From JALZVT01 sp039029135 (GTDB taxonomy: Bacteria > Pseudomonadota > Gammaproteobacteria > Pseudomonadales > Azotimanducaceae), in the NCBI GenBank assembly GCA_039029135.1, contig JBCCGT010000008.1, positions 62,001 through 126,000 of the forward strand: a DNA stretch of 64,000 nucleotides, in the 5' to 3' direction. Positions 17,637 through 26,443 of this stretch are shown here, piece after piece (the first letter of the stretch is position 1; each line of letters starts with the position of its first letter). The notes under the pieces are model-generated. The model was not told the origin of the DNA, made no database searches, and worked only from the letters and a program-made list of their open reading frames with translations. The translations under genes and the position numbers were made by a program.

Positions 17637-18722
17637 ATGAGCGATCAGGTGCAACAGTTTCAGGTACGACGCGACGCCCTCGCCGAGACGCGAATGATCA
17701 GCTCTGATCCGGCACCTCTGGCCGCCGGCGAGGCGCGCCTGGCGGTTGAACGTTTCGCGCTGACCGCCAACAACATTACCTATGGCGTCGCCGGCGACAT
17801 GATCGGTTACTGGCAGTTTTTTCCGGCCAGCGACGGCTTCGGCTGCATACCCGTTTGGGGTATCGCGCGCGTCGCGGAATCGAATCATCCCGACGTGGCT
17901 GCGGGCACCCGCTGCTACGGCTACTTCCCGATGGGCACCGAACTCATCGTCAAGCCAGAGAAGGTCAGCGAGCGCGGTTTCACCGACGCTACCGAGCATC
18001 GCGCCCAGCTACCCGTCGTCTACAACCAATACTCGACGGTTGCGCCCGAGTACGGCTTTGCGCACGGTCTGGACAACCACGCGATGCTCTACCGGCCGCT
18101 GTTCACCACCAGCTTCGTGCTGGACGACTGGCTCGCCGACAACGACGACTTCGGCGCCGAGGCCGTCGTGATTGGCAGCGCGTCCAGCAAGACCGGATTT
18201 GGGCTTGCGTTCATGCTGAAGCGGCGCGGGGAGGGCGCGCCGACGGTGGTTGGCCTGACGTCGCCCGCCAACCGCGCCTTCGTCGCCGGTCTCGGACTCT
18301 ACGATGAGGTGTTGACCTATGACGAGGCGGACGCGTTAACCCAGCGCCCGACGGCGTACGTCGACATGGCGGGCAACCGCAGCGTGCTGAGCGCGGTACA
18401 CCGGCGCCTGGCAGACGATCTCGTGTGTAGCTGCGGCGTCGGCATCACCCACTGGGACGCCCGCGACGGCGCGGATCCCGCCGAGCTGCCGGGTGCGAAA
18501 CCGACGATGTTCTTTGCGCCGACGCAGATCGTGAAGCGCAACGAGGAACTCGGCCCCGTCGAGTACCAGCGGCGCATCGGCGACGCGACCGGCGCGTTCT
18601 TCGCACAGGTCGACGGCTGGGTGCAGGTCGAGGAATCGCCGGGCGCGGAGATCGCGACGGTCTATCAGACCGTGCTGGCCGGTGCCGCGCCCGACAAGGG
18701 ATACGTGGTCAGCTTCGCCTAG
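17637..18722 (+). CDS. DUF2855-family protein (medium-chain reductase-like)
   Basis: A 361-residue protein of the DUF2855 family, which resembles medium-chain dehydrogenases/reductases. ATG 17637 is preferred because AGGAG lies 6 bases upstream; an upstream ATG at 17595 has no such site. Recognisable parts are the N-terminal LTANNITYGVAGDMIGYWQFFP, YGYFPMGTEL, and a Rossmann-like strand VVIGSASSKTGFGLAF (about 175-190). The start is 118 bases from the divergent dehalogenase-partner gene. The function of the family is not established; acyl or ketone reduction is only a guess. Confidence 0.8.
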   Translation: MSDQVQQFQVRRDALAETRMISSDPAPLAAGEARLAVERFALTANNITYGVAGDMIGYWQFFPASDGFGCIPVWGIARVAESNHPDVAAGTRCYGYFPMGTELIVKPEKVSERGFTDATEHRAQLPVVYNQYSTVAPEYGFAHGLDNHAMLYRPLFTTSFVLDDWLADNDDFGAEAVVIGSASSKTGFGLAFMLKRRGEGAPTVVGLTSPANRAFVAGLGLYDEVLTYDEADALTQRPTAYVDMAGNRSVLSAVHRRLADDLVCSCGVGITHWDARDGADPAELPGAKPTMFFAPTQIVKRNEELGPVEYQRRIGDATGAFFAQVDGWVQVEESPGAEIATVYQTVLAGAAPDKGYVVSFA

Positions 18723-18785
18723 CGCGCGGGACTGTCGTCGCCCATTTGACTGAGCGCCCGCTGCGTCGGCTTGTGTCGGCCGTCT

Positions 18786-19829
18786 TCAGCGAATCTTGAT
18801 CAATAGCACCAGGATGACGGGCGTCAGGACGGCCTGCAGGATCATGAATCGCATCAGCACCTGCGTCGGCGACCAGCCCAGATTGTGGCGGACGTGGTCG
18901 TGCAGCGGGTAGCGGACCTTCTTGAAGATGCCGATGCCGAAAAAACGCAGCAAGCCGAGCTTCAGCAGTCCGGTCGCGCCGTTCGCCAGCAGCACGCCCG
19001 CAACGACGACGAGAAGAAATGGATTTCCTGTGGCGAGCACGAGCACGCCGATCAGGAAACCGATCGGGCGCGAACCCGCGTCGCCCATCAGCACCTGACT
19101 GGGAAAGCTGTTGAACCACAGGTAGGCGGACAGGCAGCCGACCATTACGAAGGCGAACAGCGACCACATCGCGCCGTTTGGATAATGCGGCAACAGCAGA
19201 TAGCCGCTGATCTGCTCGTGGCCGAGCACGCCGTACAGCAGTCCCCCGAGAAAAACGAGCGCAAGTGCAGACAGCGAGCCGGACAGGCCGTCGACGCCGT
19301 CGGTGCAGTTGGTCGCGTTGATGGACAGCCAGATTACGAGCGCGCCGCCGACGATGAAGATTCCCGGGGGTACTGAGATGGGATCTTTCAGCAGCGGTAA
19401 CCACATGGTGACGTTGTCGAACTGGCAGATCGCGATGGCGCCCAGCAGCGACACGAGAAGGTCCACCAGCCCGAGCGTCAGTTCCGAAAAGCCGCGCAGG
19501 TCGTCGTAGTAACCGAACACGGCGAAGCCAACCATGCTGCCGAGGATGAGCAGCGTCGGCCAGGTCGTCGGTGTTACCAGCAGCATGAAGGCCGCGAACA
19601 CTGGAATGAAGATCAGCCCGGCCGAAACGGGTTTGCCGACGCTCTTCTCTGCGTCGACGGCGAAGGCCCTGCCCTGATCGGTCGGCAGCCGGTGCCAGAG
19701 TTTTGGCAGCAGCGCGAAGGTCACCACGCCGCTCATCGCGGCGCCAAAACCGATCAGAAACAGCATGGATTCCAGCAGTCGCGCAGGCCCGAAGTGCGGG
19801 CCGAGAAGGTCGGCGAAGAAAGGCAGCAA
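18786..19829 (-). CDS. MraY-like phospho-sugar transferase (divergent MraY paralogue)
   Basis: A polytopic membrane enzyme of the polyprenyl-phosphate N-acetylaminosugar-1-phosphate transferase family, closest to MraY. TTG 19829 is chosen because GGAGG lies 7 bases upstream, giving 347 residues, near the MraY norm of about 360. Family motifs are DD at 109-110 (YYDDLRGF), NATNCTDGVDGL (171-182) and MGDAGS (248-253, Asp250). Two departures are visible. The lysine expected after the first Asp pair is absent, and the HHH motif reads H310-D311-H312. It lies outside any cell-wall cluster, downstream of an MFS gene. It may therefore build a different lipid-linked sugar rather than lipid I. Confidence 0.8.
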   Translation of the reverse strand: MLPFFADLLGPHFGPARLLESMLFLIGFGAAMSGVVTFALLPKLWHRLPTDQGRAFAVDAEKSVGKPVSAGLIFIPVFAAFMLLVTPTTWPTLLILGSMVGFAVFGYYDDLRGFSELTLGLVDLLVSLLGAIAICQFDNVTMWLPLLKDPISVPPGIFIVGGALVIWLSINATNCTDGVDGLSGSLSALALVFLGGLLYGVLGHEQISGYLLLPHYPNGAMWSLFAFVMVGCLSAYLWFNSFPSQVLMGDAGSRPIGFLIGVLVLATGNPFLLVVVAGVLLANGATGLLKLGLLRFFGIGIFKKVRYPLHDHVRHNLGWSPTQVLMRFMILQAVLTPVILVLLIKIR

Positions 19830-19953
19830 GAACAAGCCTCCGGGCGATGTGGCGGGCGAACGGCGCGGGACCAGAATTTCTGGCGGGGGAGTATACGCGT
19901 TGTTAGCGCCTAACCGGACCGTTGCGGCGTGCAGAAATGGTGCAACGCGAGTT

Positions 19954-21129
19954 TTAGCCGGACTGCGCGCGCAGTTCGGATCCGTCTCTCGGCGTGCGCA
20001 GTCCCGCGCCACGGAACCAGGCGAAAATGATGCAGACGGCCATGACCGCGGCGGCGCCGACCCACAGCCCGGCGGCACCGTAGTGTTCATACACCGCGCC
20101 GCTCGCAAACGCCGTCGCGCCGGCCACGATCATGCCGACCGCGCCGAGCAGTCCCTGGCCAGCGGCGAGCGCGCCTTCACCGCTCGCGTAGCCGACCGCC
20201 AGTGAATTGGCGGGCATGGTGAACGCGTCGCCGATGCAGTGCACGACCAGCGGCAGCAGGATCCACCAGATCGACGTCAGATAGCCGTAGCTGAGCATGC
20301 TGATCAGCGCCGCGCTCAGGCCGAAGGTCGAGACCAGCAGCACGCCGCGCCGCTGCGCGACGCTGCCCGCAAAGGGCGCGATCAGGATCATGGGCAGCGC
20401 GCTGAAGCTGAGCGTGATGCCGATGAAGAGCTGGTTGGCCCCGAGGTCGCTGAGGTAAACCGCCCAGATGGCTTCGAGCACCCCGATCGCAACATAGAGC
20501 GCCACCGCCGTCGCGATGCAGGCCTGCATGTCCGGCTTGCGCAGCAACAGACGCGCCGCGTTGTCGATCGGCGTGGGCGAACCCGGTATCGCGGCACGCC
20601 ACGCGAGCGGCAGCAGCGCGATCAGAAGCAGGGTCTCCAGGACGAACACGGCGCGCAGTCCCCACCAGATGCTGAGCAGCGACGCTAGCGCCGGACCGAC
20701 CAGCCAGCCGGCGATGTCCCAGGCGGCCATGGTGCCGAGCCGGCGGCCGACGTCGTCCGGGTGGCGCACCATGAGATAGCGGCGAATGCCGGGTCGAATC
20801 GCGCCCGACGCGACGCCGAGCAGCGCGCGGGAAGCCATCCACTCCCAAAACGCTTCCGCCACGATCATCCAAGCGGTGGCGACGATGGACAGTACGAAGC
20901 CCACCTGCAGCAGGCGCGCGCCGTGGCCGCGATCGGCGAGCGGCGACAGCGCCAGCAGCGCGAGGAAACCGGCCGCAAAGGGCGCGCCCGCGATCAGCCC
21001 GACCTCGGTGTCGCTGTAGCCGAAGGTGTTGCGAATCTCGGCGAGCAGCGTGAACACGGCGCTGTAGCCCACGTTCAGGGCGAACGCGAGGATATAAAAC
21101 GTGTTGCTCAGATCGTCTTTTTGCCGCAT
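19954..21129 (-). CDS. MFS transporter
   Basis: A 391-residue major facilitator carrier with about twelve hydrophobic segments. The loop 2-3 signature-like stretch is SPLADRGHGARLL (about 61-73), and it has paired six-helix halves separated by a polar linker near 185-200. The gene precedes the MraY-like gene on the same strand with a 124-base gap. No substrate can be assigned; sequence style fits small-molecule exporters or organic-acid carriers. Confidence 0.88.
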   Translation of the reverse strand: MRQKDDLSNTFYILAFALNVGYSAVFTLLAEIRNTFGYSDTEVGLIAGAPFAAGFLALLALSPLADRGHGARLLQVGFVLSIVATAWMIVAEAFWEWMASRALLGVASGAIRPGIRRYLMVRHPDDVGRRLGTMAAWDIAGWLVGPALASLLSIWWGLRAVFVLETLLLIALLPLAWRAAIPGSPTPIDNAARLLLRKPDMQACIATAVALYVAIGVLEAIWAVYLSDLGANQLFIGITLSFSALPMILIAPFAGSVAQRRGVLLVSTFGLSAALISMLSYGYLTSIWWILLPLVVHCIGDAFTMPANSLAVGYASGEGALAAGQGLLGAVGMIVAGATAFASGAVYEHYGAAGLWVGAAAVMAVCIIFAWFRGAGLRTPRDGSELRAQSG

Positions 21130-21328
21130 GGGAGTGGCTGTCTTTGTTTGCCGTCGGGTGCTGCTCGGCGCGGGAGTGTAGCGAACTTGCGGCGGCCGCA
21201 GCGATGTCCGCGAACAGTTTTATGCGCCTGCGCCGTAAACGAGCAGAACCGCGCCAGCGGCGTCGTTCGCAGGCGGCCGCTGGGGCTGGTGTAGACTGAA
21301 TTCACTCCGCTTGCGTTGAAGGGTTGCC

Positions 21329-22570
21329 ATGCAAGAGACGCCGATCGCCGGCAACGGTCTGCTCAGTCGACGCCTCTATCTGCGGCTAGCGGCGGCGGGC
21401 GCTGGGTCCGCGGTGTTGCTGCCCGCGATTGCAAACGAACCCTGGGAGCGGGGCTCCGGCCAGCCGCCGAGCGGCTACGGCGAACCATCGCGGTTTGCCC
21501 GGCTGACGCGCGAGCGTGTTGGTGGCCACCCGTTCGGACCCGCCGCAGGATCCTCATCGACGCCGTTGCAGCATCTCAACGGCGTCCTGACGCCCAACAG
21601 CCTGCACTTCGAGCGTCATCACAGCGGTATTCCTGACATCGATCCGGTGCGACATCGGCTGACGGTGCATGGCCGCGTGCGCAGGCCGCTGCGCTTTTCG
21701 CACGAATCGCTGCTGCGCTATCCGCTCACGAGCCGCGTGATGTTTCTCGAATGCTCGGGCAACAGCTATCAGAACACCGGCGCCGAGGCGCCGGACCTGA
21801 CGGCGGGCCAGCTGAGCGGACTGCTGTCCTGCGCGGAATGGACGGGCGTGCCGCTCAGTCTGCTGCTTGAAGAGGCCGGCATGCTCGCCGACGCGGCGTC
21901 GGGCTGGTTGGTCGCCGTCGGTGCGGACGCCTCCGGCAACAATCGCAGCCTGCCGCTGCCGATTGCGCTGGGCGATGCGATGGTGGCGCTGTACCAAAAC
22001 GGCGAACCGCTGCGCCCGGCGCAGGGGTATCCGATGCGGCTCTTCGTGCCGGGCTGCGAGGGCAACGTCAGCATAAAGTGGCTGAAGGCGCTGGAGGTGC
22101 GCGATCAGCCCGCGCACACGCGCGAAGAGACCAGCAAGTACACCGACCTGTTGCCGGACGGCAGCGCTCGGCAGTTCACGCTGCGCATGGAGGTTAAATC
22201 GATCATCACGTCGCCGTCGGGACGCATGCGACTGCCGGAGCGGGGCGTCTATGAGATCTCCGGGCTCGCCTGGTCTGGCAGCGGCGCCATTCGTCGCGTG
22301 GAGGTCAGCGCGGACGGCGGGCGCTCATGGACCGATGCGGATTTGCAAACCGAGGCCGCGGCGCTGCGCCCCGTTCGCTTTCGCATCCCCTGGCGTTACG
22401 CGGGCGCGCCCGCGCTGCTCATGAGTCGGGCGACCGATGACACCGGCGCCGTACAGCCGTCACGCGACGCCGCCCTTGCCGGGCAGTCGGTGCAGACGTT
22501 CTACCACTACAACGGCATACAGAGTTGGCGCGTCGATGAGCAGGGCCGGGTCAGCAATGCGTTTGCGTGA
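21329..22570 (+). CDS. soxC: SoxC-like sulfane dehydrogenase molybdenum subunit
   Basis: A 413-residue sulfite-oxidase-family molybdoenzyme exported by Tat: twin arginines at 14-15 (SRRLYLRLAAAG). The Mo-cofactor cysteine is Cys142 in FLECSGNS. Blocks LQHLNGVLTPNSLHFERHH, IPDIDPVRHRL and SCAEWTGVPLSLLLEE are typical of SoxC, which with SoxD oxidises sulfane sulfur during thiosulfate oxidation in the periplasm. The cytochrome gene downstream overlaps its end, supporting a SoxCD-like pair. No soxXYZAB genes are in the window, so a stand-alone sulfite dehydrogenase role is an alternative. Confidence 0.9.
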   Translation: MQETPIAGNGLLSRRLYLRLAAAGAGSAVLLPAIANEPWERGSGQPPSGYGEPSRFARLTRERVGGHPFGPAAGSSSTPLQHLNGVLTPNSLHFERHHSGIPDIDPVRHRLTVHGRVRRPLRFSHESLLRYPLTSRVMFLECSGNSYQNTGAEAPDLTAGQLSGLLSCAEWTGVPLSLLLEEAGMLADAASGWLVAVGADASGNNRSLPLPIALGDAMVALYQNGEPLRPAQGYPMRLFVPGCEGNVSIKWLKALEVRDQPAHTREETSKYTDLLPDGSARQFTLRMEVKSIITSPSGRMRLPERGVYEISGLAWSGSGAIRRVEVSADGGRSWTDADLQTEAAALRPVRFRIPWRYAGAPALLMSRATDDTGAVQPSRDAALAGQSVQTFYHYNGIQSWRVDEQGRVSNAFA

Positions 22571-23120
22571 GCTCTGGCGCGCCTTGCTCGCGTTCTTGGG
22601 CGTGCTGCTGGCGGCGCCCACAGCACTTGGCCAGGACCTGGGCCAGGACCTGGGGGCGGGGCTCAGCGCGCGGCTCGGCGTGACGGCGACCGCCGCTGAC
22701 TATGTGCCGACGATCGGACCGGACGGCGAGGGTTTGCCGGCAGGCCGCGGTACCGTGGCCGAGGGCGCGCAGATTTACACCCGCGCGTGCGCGGGCTGCC
22801 ACGGCCTGGGCGGCGAACTGCCGGGCAACGCACTCGTCGGCGGCGTCGGCACGCTGTCGACCTCTGCCGCGCGGCGAACCGTGGGCAGCTACTGGCCGTT
22901 TGCGACCACGCTGTTCGACTATGTGCGCCGTGCGATGCCCTACGGCAACGAAAAGTCGCTGTCGGATGCCGAGGTCTACGCGGTCACCGCCTACGTCCTG
23001 CACCTCAACGGCATCATCGACGCGGACAGCTCGTTGGATGCGGCTACGCTGCCGCAGGTGCGGATGCCCAACCGCGACGGGTTTGTCAGCGCGCCGGCGT
23101 TTCAGCCCTACAGCCGCTGA
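22557..23120 (+). CDS. soxD: SoxD-like c-type cytochrome, single haem domain
   Basis: A 187-residue secreted cytochrome c. The ATG at 22557 inside the end of soxC gives a clean signal peptide (MRLRELWRALLAFLGVLLAA, cleavage near 25); ATG 22536 is an alternative. The haem motif is C78-A-G-C81-H82. The block GSYWPFATTLFDYVRRAMPYGNE followed by SLSDAEVYAVTAYVLHLNGI is characteristic of SoxD. Classical SoxD is a longer dihaem protein, so this is a one-domain form. A short 12-base tandem duplication encodes QDLGQDLG near residue 26. It would accept electrons from the upstream SoxC-like subunit. Confidence 0.87.
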   Translation: MRLRELWRALLAFLGVLLAAPTALGQDLGQDLGAGLSARLGVTATAADYVPTIGPDGEGLPAGRGTVAEGAQIYTRACAGCHGLGGELPGNALVGGVGTLSTSAARRTVGSYWPFATTLFDYVRRAMPYGNEKSLSDAEVYAVTAYVLHLNGIIDADSSLDAATLPQVRMPNRDGFVSAPAFQPYSR

Positions 23121-23126
23121 GTCCCG

Positions 23127-23930
23127 CTAGCTCGACGCTACCGCGCCGCCGTCGCAGGTGATCGTCTCGCCGACCGTGAAGGCCCCGGCGCGAGAACTCA
23201 GAAAGATGGCTAGCCCTGCGATGTCCTCGGGCGTGCCGACCCGGCCGCGCGGATTGCGCTGACCGACCTGGTCCCAGTCCACGCCGTCGCCCTCGACGGC
23301 GCCGCCGAAACCGACGCCGGTGGACAGCATCCAGGTCGGAAACGGACCCGGGGCGATCGCGTTGACGATGATGTTCTCTTTGATCAGGTGCGCCGCGAGC
23401 TGGCGGGTCAGGTGATGCACCGCGGCTTTGGACGCGCCGTAGGAGAAGTTGTCGAAGATCGGCGTCTTGATGCCGTCGACCGAACCGACGTTGATCACCC
23501 GCGCCGGGTCCTCGTCCGTCGCCGCGGCGCGCAGCAGCGGCAGACACTTTTGCGTCAGAAAGAAGATGCCCTTGACGTTGGTGTCCATGACCTTGTCCCA
23601 ACCGTTCTCGGGAAACTCGTCGATGGGCGCGCCCCAGCTCGCGCCGGCGTTGTTGATCAGCACGTCCAGGCGCGATTCGCGTTCGCTGAGCTCGGCCGCG
23701 ACGGCGGCGGTGCCCTCGACCGTCGCGAGATCGGCGGGCAGTGCGATGCACTCGCCGCCGAATTCGCCCATCAGCCGCTCGGCCGTCGCCGCGCAGGCGT
23801 CGGCCTTACGCGAGCTGATGTACACGCGCGCGCCGTTGGCGAGAAAGCCCGCCGCGATCATCTCGCCGATGCCGCGCGAGCCGCCGGTGATTAGCGCGAC
23901 CTTGCCGGAGATGGAGAACAGATCTTTCAT
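23127..23930 (-). CDS. short-chain dehydrogenase/reductase
   Basis: A 267-residue classical SDR with TGGSRGIG (15-22), NNAG (93-96) and catalytic Ser150, Tyr164 and Lys168 (YGASK). The late block NAIAPGPFPTWM and the C-terminal GETITCDGG are typical of 3-oxoacyl or polyol-type dehydrogenases. It lies downstream of the double CoA-transferase and crotonase on the same strand, so a role in acyl-CoA breakdown (3-hydroxyacyl or alcohol oxidation) is plausible. Confidence 0.9.
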   Translation of the reverse strand: MKDLFSISGKVALITGGSRGIGEMIAAGFLANGARVYISSRKADACAATAERLMGEFGGECIALPADLATVEGTAAVAAELSERESRLDVLINNAGASWGAPIDEFPENGWDKVMDTNVKGIFFLTQKCLPLLRAAATDEDPARVINVGSVDGIKTPIFDNFSYGASKAAVHHLTRQLAAHLIKENIIVNAIAPGPFPTWMLSTGVGFGGAVEGDGVDWDQVGQRNPRGRVGTPEDIAGLAIFLSSRAGAFTVGETITCDGGAVASS

Positions 23931-24000
23931 TTCGCAGTCCTTCTTGTGTGGCCCGAGGCCTGATGTTGGTGAGGCATGTTCATGGTCCGTAGCGGAGGCG

Positions 24001-26397
24001 CTAGCTGAGCGCGCCGCGCTCCCGCAGACGGGCGATCTCTGTGGGGTCGTAGTCGAGGACCGCTTGCAGTATGTCGTTCGTGTCGGCGCCGAGACAGGGC
24101 GCGGGGGTGCGCACGCCGTTGGGCCGGTTGCGCAGCAGCCAGGGAATCCCGGTGTGCGCCCGCGCGCCCATCTCCGGGTGCGCGAGGCGTTCGATGAAGC
24201 CGCGCGCGGCGAGCTGGGCGTCGTCGACCACGTCGGCGGTCGTCAACGTGGGGAAGGCGGCGACGCCGATCGCCTGCAGCGTACTCGTTACCGCCCAGCG
24301 GTCGCGGCCCGCGGTCCAGGCGCCGATGCTTTGTTCTATCGCGGCCTCGTCGGCCTTGCGCGCCGCGAACGTGCGCAGGCGTGGTTGCGACAGTTCGTCG
24401 ATTTGCAGCAGTCCGGCGAGCGCGTGCCACTGTGCGTCGTTCTCGCAGGCGATCGCCACCCAGGCGTCGTCGCCCGCGCAGCGGAACACCCCGTGGGGAC
24501 ACATGTGTGGATCGCGATTGCCGTCGCGCGCGGGCTGGGTGCCGTCGAGGGCGAACTGCATCCAGGCCTCGCAGCCGAACGCGCCCGTGGCCTCCCACAT
24601 CGACACGTCCAGATGATCACCCGCGCCCGTTGCGTCTCTTCGCAGCAGGGCCTCGACGATCGCCAGCGCGGCGGTGATGCCCGCCGTGGGATCGGGCATC
24701 GACAGACCCATCTCCTCCGGGCCACCGTTGACGTAGCCCGTCGTTGCGGCGTGCCCACTCAGCGGCGGAATGGCGGGACCGTACGCGATGTAGTCCTTCA
24801 ACGGACCCGCCTGGCCATAGCCGGATACGCTCGCGAGAATGATGTCGGGTTTGATCGCTCGCAGCGCTTCGTACCCGAGGCCCAGTCGTTCGAGCACGCC
24901 GGTTGCGAAGTTCTGAATGACCACGTCGCTCTGCGCGACCAGCGCCCTGATGATCTCGATGCCGTCGGGATGGCTAAGGTTCGCGGCGACGGAACGCTTG
25001 CCCTGGTTCCACTGATTGAACATGCCCGAGCTGTTGAGCGTGGCGTCGTAGTCCTCCGGCCAGATCGGCAGGCGTCGATACAGGTCCGGGCGCTCCGCCG
25101 ATTCGCAGCGAATGACGTCGGCGCCCAGGTGGGCGAGCTGCAGGCTGCCGAAGGTCCCGGCCCAGACCCAGGTCAGGTCGAGGACGCGCACGCCCTCCAG
25201 CGGGCGGCGGTCTCCCGCACCTGGGGGGGCGGCTCGATCCTCTGTGCGAACCCCCGGAAACGACGCGCCCAACACGTCATCGTTGTGTTCGCCCAACAGC
25301 GGCGCCGCGCGGCGGATGCGGGCGCGTCCGTCGCGACGCAACACCGGCGGCGCCAGATGGGTGAGCCGGCCGGCGCTCGGGTGCGTCACCTGCGCGAACG
25401 CATCGCGAGCGAGCAGGTGGTCGTTGACCGCGATCTCGTGCAGATCGTGGATTGGCGCGATGCAAATGCGCCGCGCCTGGGCGGCGTGGTACAGATCCTG
25501 CGATTTCCAGGGCGCGATGAATTCCTGCAGCAGGCCGTGCACCAGATCCTGATTTTCTTTACGACCGAGGTTTTCCGCGAACAGCTCGGTCGTTGCCCAG
25601 TCCGGGTTGCCCATGAACTCGACCAGCCGCTGCCACTGATCCTGCTCGATGCAGACCAGGAACACGGGCGCGTCGCGCGTCTGGAAGATGCGCCAGGGAA
25701 TCAGCCCGCGTTCGCCGCTGCGCGTCATGACGTCGCCGCGATAGCTCCACGCCGGAACGCCGGCCTCCAGGACCGACGCGACGTACGCCTGCATCGATAG
25801 ATCGATGAACTCGCCCGCGCCGCCGGCCTGCACGTCCCGTAGCACGGCGAGCGCGGTGAGCGCGCCGCACGTCGCCGTCATGTAGGCGCAGTGATGGCCG
25901 TGCACCTTCAACGGCGGTTGCTCGGGATCGGTGCTGGTGGCCGGACAGAGATTCGCCCAGCCGCCGGCGTGGGCGACGGTCAGCTCGGTCGCGGCGTAGT
26001 CGGCGCAGGGGCCCGTCGAGCCGAACGGCGTGATGGCGAGCGTCACCAGTTGCGGGAATCCTTCGGCCAGCGCCTGCGCGTCCAGTCCCAGGGCGCGGGC
26101 GGCGGCCGGCGCCAGGCCGTGTACCAATATGTCGGCCTGACCGATCAGTTCTTGCAGACGCTCAGGGGCGGCCGCGTAGTCGAAGCTGACGCCGCGCTTG
26201 TTGGTATTGAGCGCGAGAAAGGTGCCGCTGCGCTCGGGATGGCTTGTATGGTTCGGGAAGGGGCCCCGCTGTCGGATCGGATCGCCTTCGGTTGGCTCTA
26301 CCTTGATGACGTCCGCGCCCTGATCGCCCAGCAGTTTGGCGGCGTACGCGGGGGCCGCGCCGCTGGCGATCTCCACGACCTTGATGGTGTCGCTCAC
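24001..26397 (-). CDS. double-domain CaiB/BaiF (class III) CoA-transferase
   Basis: A 798-residue protein with two tandem class III CoA-transferase domains (about 1-390 and 405-798). Each begins with the family strand: IKVVEIASGAAPAYAAKLLGDQGADVIKVE, and RVLDLTWVWAGTFGSLQLAHLGADVI. Both halves keep the aspartate of the VDVS-like motif, as FIDLSMQA and HLDVSMWEA, so both could form the aspartyl-CoA intermediate. Class III enzymes move CoA between carboxylic acids. It sits between a crotonase-like gene and an SDR on the same strand. The acid substrate is unknown, though bile-acid, steroid or aromatic side-chain acids are typical for fused members. Confidence 0.9.
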   Translation of the reverse strand: MSDTIKVVEIASGAAPAYAAKLLGDQGADVIKVEPTEGDPIRQRGPFPNHTSHPERSGTFLALNTNKRGVSFDYAAAPERLQELIGQADILVHGLAPAAARALGLDAQALAEGFPQLVTLAITPFGSTGPCADYAATELTVAHAGGWANLCPATSTDPEQPPLKVHGHHCAYMTATCGALTALAVLRDVQAGGAGEFIDLSMQAYVASVLEAGVPAWSYRGDVMTRSGERGLIPWRIFQTRDAPVFLVCIEQDQWQRLVEFMGNPDWATTELFAENLGRKENQDLVHGLLQEFIAPWKSQDLYHAAQARRICIAPIHDLHEIAVNDHLLARDAFAQVTHPSAGRLTHLAPPVLRRDGRARIRRAAPLLGEHNDDVLGASFPGVRTEDRAAPPGAGDRRPLEGVRVLDLTWVWAGTFGSLQLAHLGADVIRCESAERPDLYRRLPIWPEDYDATLNSSGMFNQWNQGKRSVAANLSHPDGIEIIRALVAQSDVVIQNFATGVLERLGLGYEALRAIKPDIILASVSGYGQAGPLKDYIAYGPAIPPLSGHAATTGYVNGGPEEMGLSMPDPTAGITAALAIVEALLRRDATGAGDHLDVSMWEATGAFGCEAWMQFALDGTQPARDGNRDPHMCPHGVFRCAGDDAWVAIACENDAQWHALAGLLQIDELSQPRLRTFAARKADEAAIEQSIGAWTAGRDRWAVTSTLQAIGVAAFPTLTTADVVDDAQLAARGFIERLAHPEMGARAHTGIPWLLRNRPNGVRTPAPCLGADTNDILQAVLDYDPTEIARLRERGALS

Positions 26398-26443
26398 GTC
26401 GCGTCGACGCCGCTGCGCAGGAAATCGTCCAAGTCGCGCCGCG

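Noticed and set aside
23449..25800. Very long plus-strand open frame opposite the double CoA-transferase
   Set aside because: It is antisense to a clearly conserved gene; its translation is arginine-rich without domains, a usual shadow in GC-rich DNA.
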